Below are positions 31,725 through 32,894 of a DNA stretch of 32,894 nucleotides, piece by piece. Made by a program: the position numbers and the translations under genes. The DNA comes from Priapulus caudatus (taxonomy: Eukaryota > Priapulida > Priapulimorpha > Priapulimorphida > Priapulidae). Every line of letters starts with the position of its first letter. Positions within the stretch are counted from its first letter, which is position 1. The notes under the pieces were generated by a model. That model did not search any database. It was not told the DNA's origin and saw only the letters and a program-made list of their open reading frames with translations. The stretch is from the NCBI RefSeq assembly GCF_000485595.1, contig NW_014578558.1, positions 6,881 through 39,774 on the forward strand. The letters run 5' to 3'.

Positions 31725-31857
31725 GTCTACTGGGATCCGTATAGTGTTGATCGACTCGTGTTTCTCTGTCTTCGATATAGTCACTTGAAATTCGCAGACT
31801 AACTTTATGAGTTTTATTTTATTGGTGGCGGATTAATTGTGTATTGTAACATGACCT
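31725..31857 (-). repeat. Right end of the KDZ element (candidate inverted copy of the left end)
   Basis: On the minus strand, AGGTCATGTTAC, then AACTCATAAAG, TTCAAGTGACTATATCGAAG, and ATCAACACTATACGGATCCC parallel the left end at 22416-22536 in order, with about two-thirds identity by eye in the best block. A plus-strand ORF across here (31602-31802) is therefore most likely incidental. No clear target-site duplication was seen outside the two ends. Confidence 0.45.
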
Positions 31858-32638
31858 AATTTTTTGAGAACTTTGATTCGCTAGAATAGATATGATCAGC
31901 CGACTTATTATTTAGCGGGGGTCAGGGCAGTGCAGAGGTGACATGAGATGAGCATGTGTATATATAGTACTTATTTAGTAACAATTAGAACGCTGCATGG
32001 TGCTGCGTTTACGAGTAGTTTTTATCACTGAGCTTCCAGGGCCCTTAAGCGGGACTTGGACCCCGACCGTGAGGGACTTCGTGCTCATCATGTGCGCTTC
32101 GCGCACATTATTTCACAGAAAATATTAAGTACTCCTGTCATGCCACCTCCCTTTTTAAAAAGCTTGGGACGGGCTTGTAGATTTAAAAACGACAGCGCAT
32201 CTACAAGGTATAAACGATACGTGCGTCTACCAGGTATAACGGTATATAAGGCATATCGTTAATTTCGTTCACAGAAGATTCCATGGTACCTTTTTCACTG
32301 GTTGTAGTTATCATACAACTTATATAGGCAATAGGCAAAAGGAAGCATGCAGAACCAACGTAGCTAAATTTACTGGGGAAAAACCTAGCTGATTTTATAT
32401 TAATAATATGTTGTAATCCGCACATATTTCATCAAAGAAAAATACTTATATCGTCGATGCCTACTGTTACATGGTTTTCTTGAATATTAAATTAGTACGG
32501 CGGATAAGCACATGAATTGTGCACTATTGCGTATAATTGTGAAACGTGTATAATAGATATACATTGTGATATAAAGCCAATTCATGTTTGTTAATAAATC
32601 ACAAGAACTCGAAATTGAAAATCACGCAGAACATGATA
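31858..32638. other. No gene or element recognised
   Basis: AT-rich, non-repetitive sequence without an ORF, splice-compatible exon or structural repeat that I could support. A short direct pair ATCTACAAGGTATAA / GTCTACCAGGTATAA near 32200-32240 is the only pattern noticed. Confidence 0.6.
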
Positions 32639-32700
32639 CAGTCCGACCTCCTTTGTCCGGCTATCCGTTATCCGGAAATCTCTATTAACCGGCCGCGTTC
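32639..32700 (+). repeat. pogo/Tigger-like terminal sequence
   Basis: After a TA dinucleotide, CAGTCCGACCTCCTTTGTCC, then GGCTATCCGTTATCCGGAAA and TCTATTAACCGGC follow. This is the repeated TCCGG/ACCGG pattern seen at pogo/Tigger (Tc1-mariner superfamily) termini. Only this end is in the window; the rest of the element would lie beyond 32894. Confidence 0.6.
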
Positions 32701-32784
32701 TCGCAGTGTATGTTCTCTGTTTTTTCATTCATTTCCACCAAAAAATCCCGTTCAAAATTCGCTCAAAACTCGCGCGATGTTCCA

Positions 32785-32860
32785 ACCGTACGTGTGTTTG
32801 CGCGCATACGTGCGTACATGCGTACGTTGCGCACATACGCGCGTACGTGTGTTTGCGCGC

Positions 32861-32894
<34 letters not shown>
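32785..32894. repeat. CGTGTGCG/GT microsatellite at the window edge
   Basis: Alternating GCGCATACGTGCGTACATGC-type units pass into pure (GT)n at the window end. The alternating purine-pyrimidine composition could adopt Z-DNA. It is truncated by the window boundary. Confidence 0.9.

Noticed and set aside
31602-31802. 66-codon plus-strand ORF as a third gene of the KDZ element
   Set aside because: It overlaps the candidate right terminus, has no partner exon that I could join in phase, and shows no recognisable motif.

Overview
The window is nuclear DNA of a metazoan, probably an aquatic invertebrate. The evidence is spliceosomal introns with GT..AG junctions, a CRYL1 (lambda-crystallin homolog) gene, a decayed LTR retrotransposon, many short inverted-repeat elements and short interstitial TTAGGG-type tracts. 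The species cannot be named from the sequence alone. Most short ORFs here are chance or lie in simple repeats; the real coding content is found by joining exons.

Region 1 (2.1-12.25 kb, minus strand) is a CRYL1 gene, the NAD-dependent L-gulonate 3-dehydrogenase family. Five exons are recognisable: 12171-12247, 10563-10644, about 7413-7565, 3871-3976 and 2115-2335. Roughly 100-110 residues of the family, between exons three and four, were not found. Its introns are crowded with MITE-like elements, one copy of a recurrent element end, a duplicated exon-like unit, and a minisatellite that has copied the exon/intron junction of the 3871-3976 exon, splice donor included.

Region 2 (12.3-22.4 kb) is repeat-dominated: degenerate telomere-like and C-rich DNA, a hAT-like transposase fragment (14.3-14.6 kb), a Ty3/gypsy-type retrotransposon on the minus strand (15.5-19.9 kb; gag fragment, protease, RT, RNase H and integrase, broken by many stops and frame changes), a foldback element and a Helitron-like tandem repeat.

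Region 3 (22.4-31.86 kb) is the most interesting part. It holds two multi-exon genes that converge on a 23-bp perfect palindrome. The plus-strand gene (22480-30092, about 16 exons, about 793 residues in my model) is a KDZ (Kyakuja-Dileera-Zisupton) transposase with a CxC2-like cysteine cluster; its reading frame stays open and phase-compatible through every junction. The minus-strand gene (31530-30116, five exons, about 220 residues) encodes an unrecognised small protein with a zinc-ribbon-like Cys cluster and a low-complexity tail. The two outer ends carry weakly similar sequence in inverted orientation, and a third copy of this end lies at 10.7-10.85 kb. I infer a two-gene, intron-rich KDZ-type DNA transposon, or a domesticated derivative. 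The function of the partner gene is unknown.

Region 4 (31.9-32.9 kb) has no gene I can support; it ends with a pogo/Tigger-like terminal sequence and a GT microsatellite.
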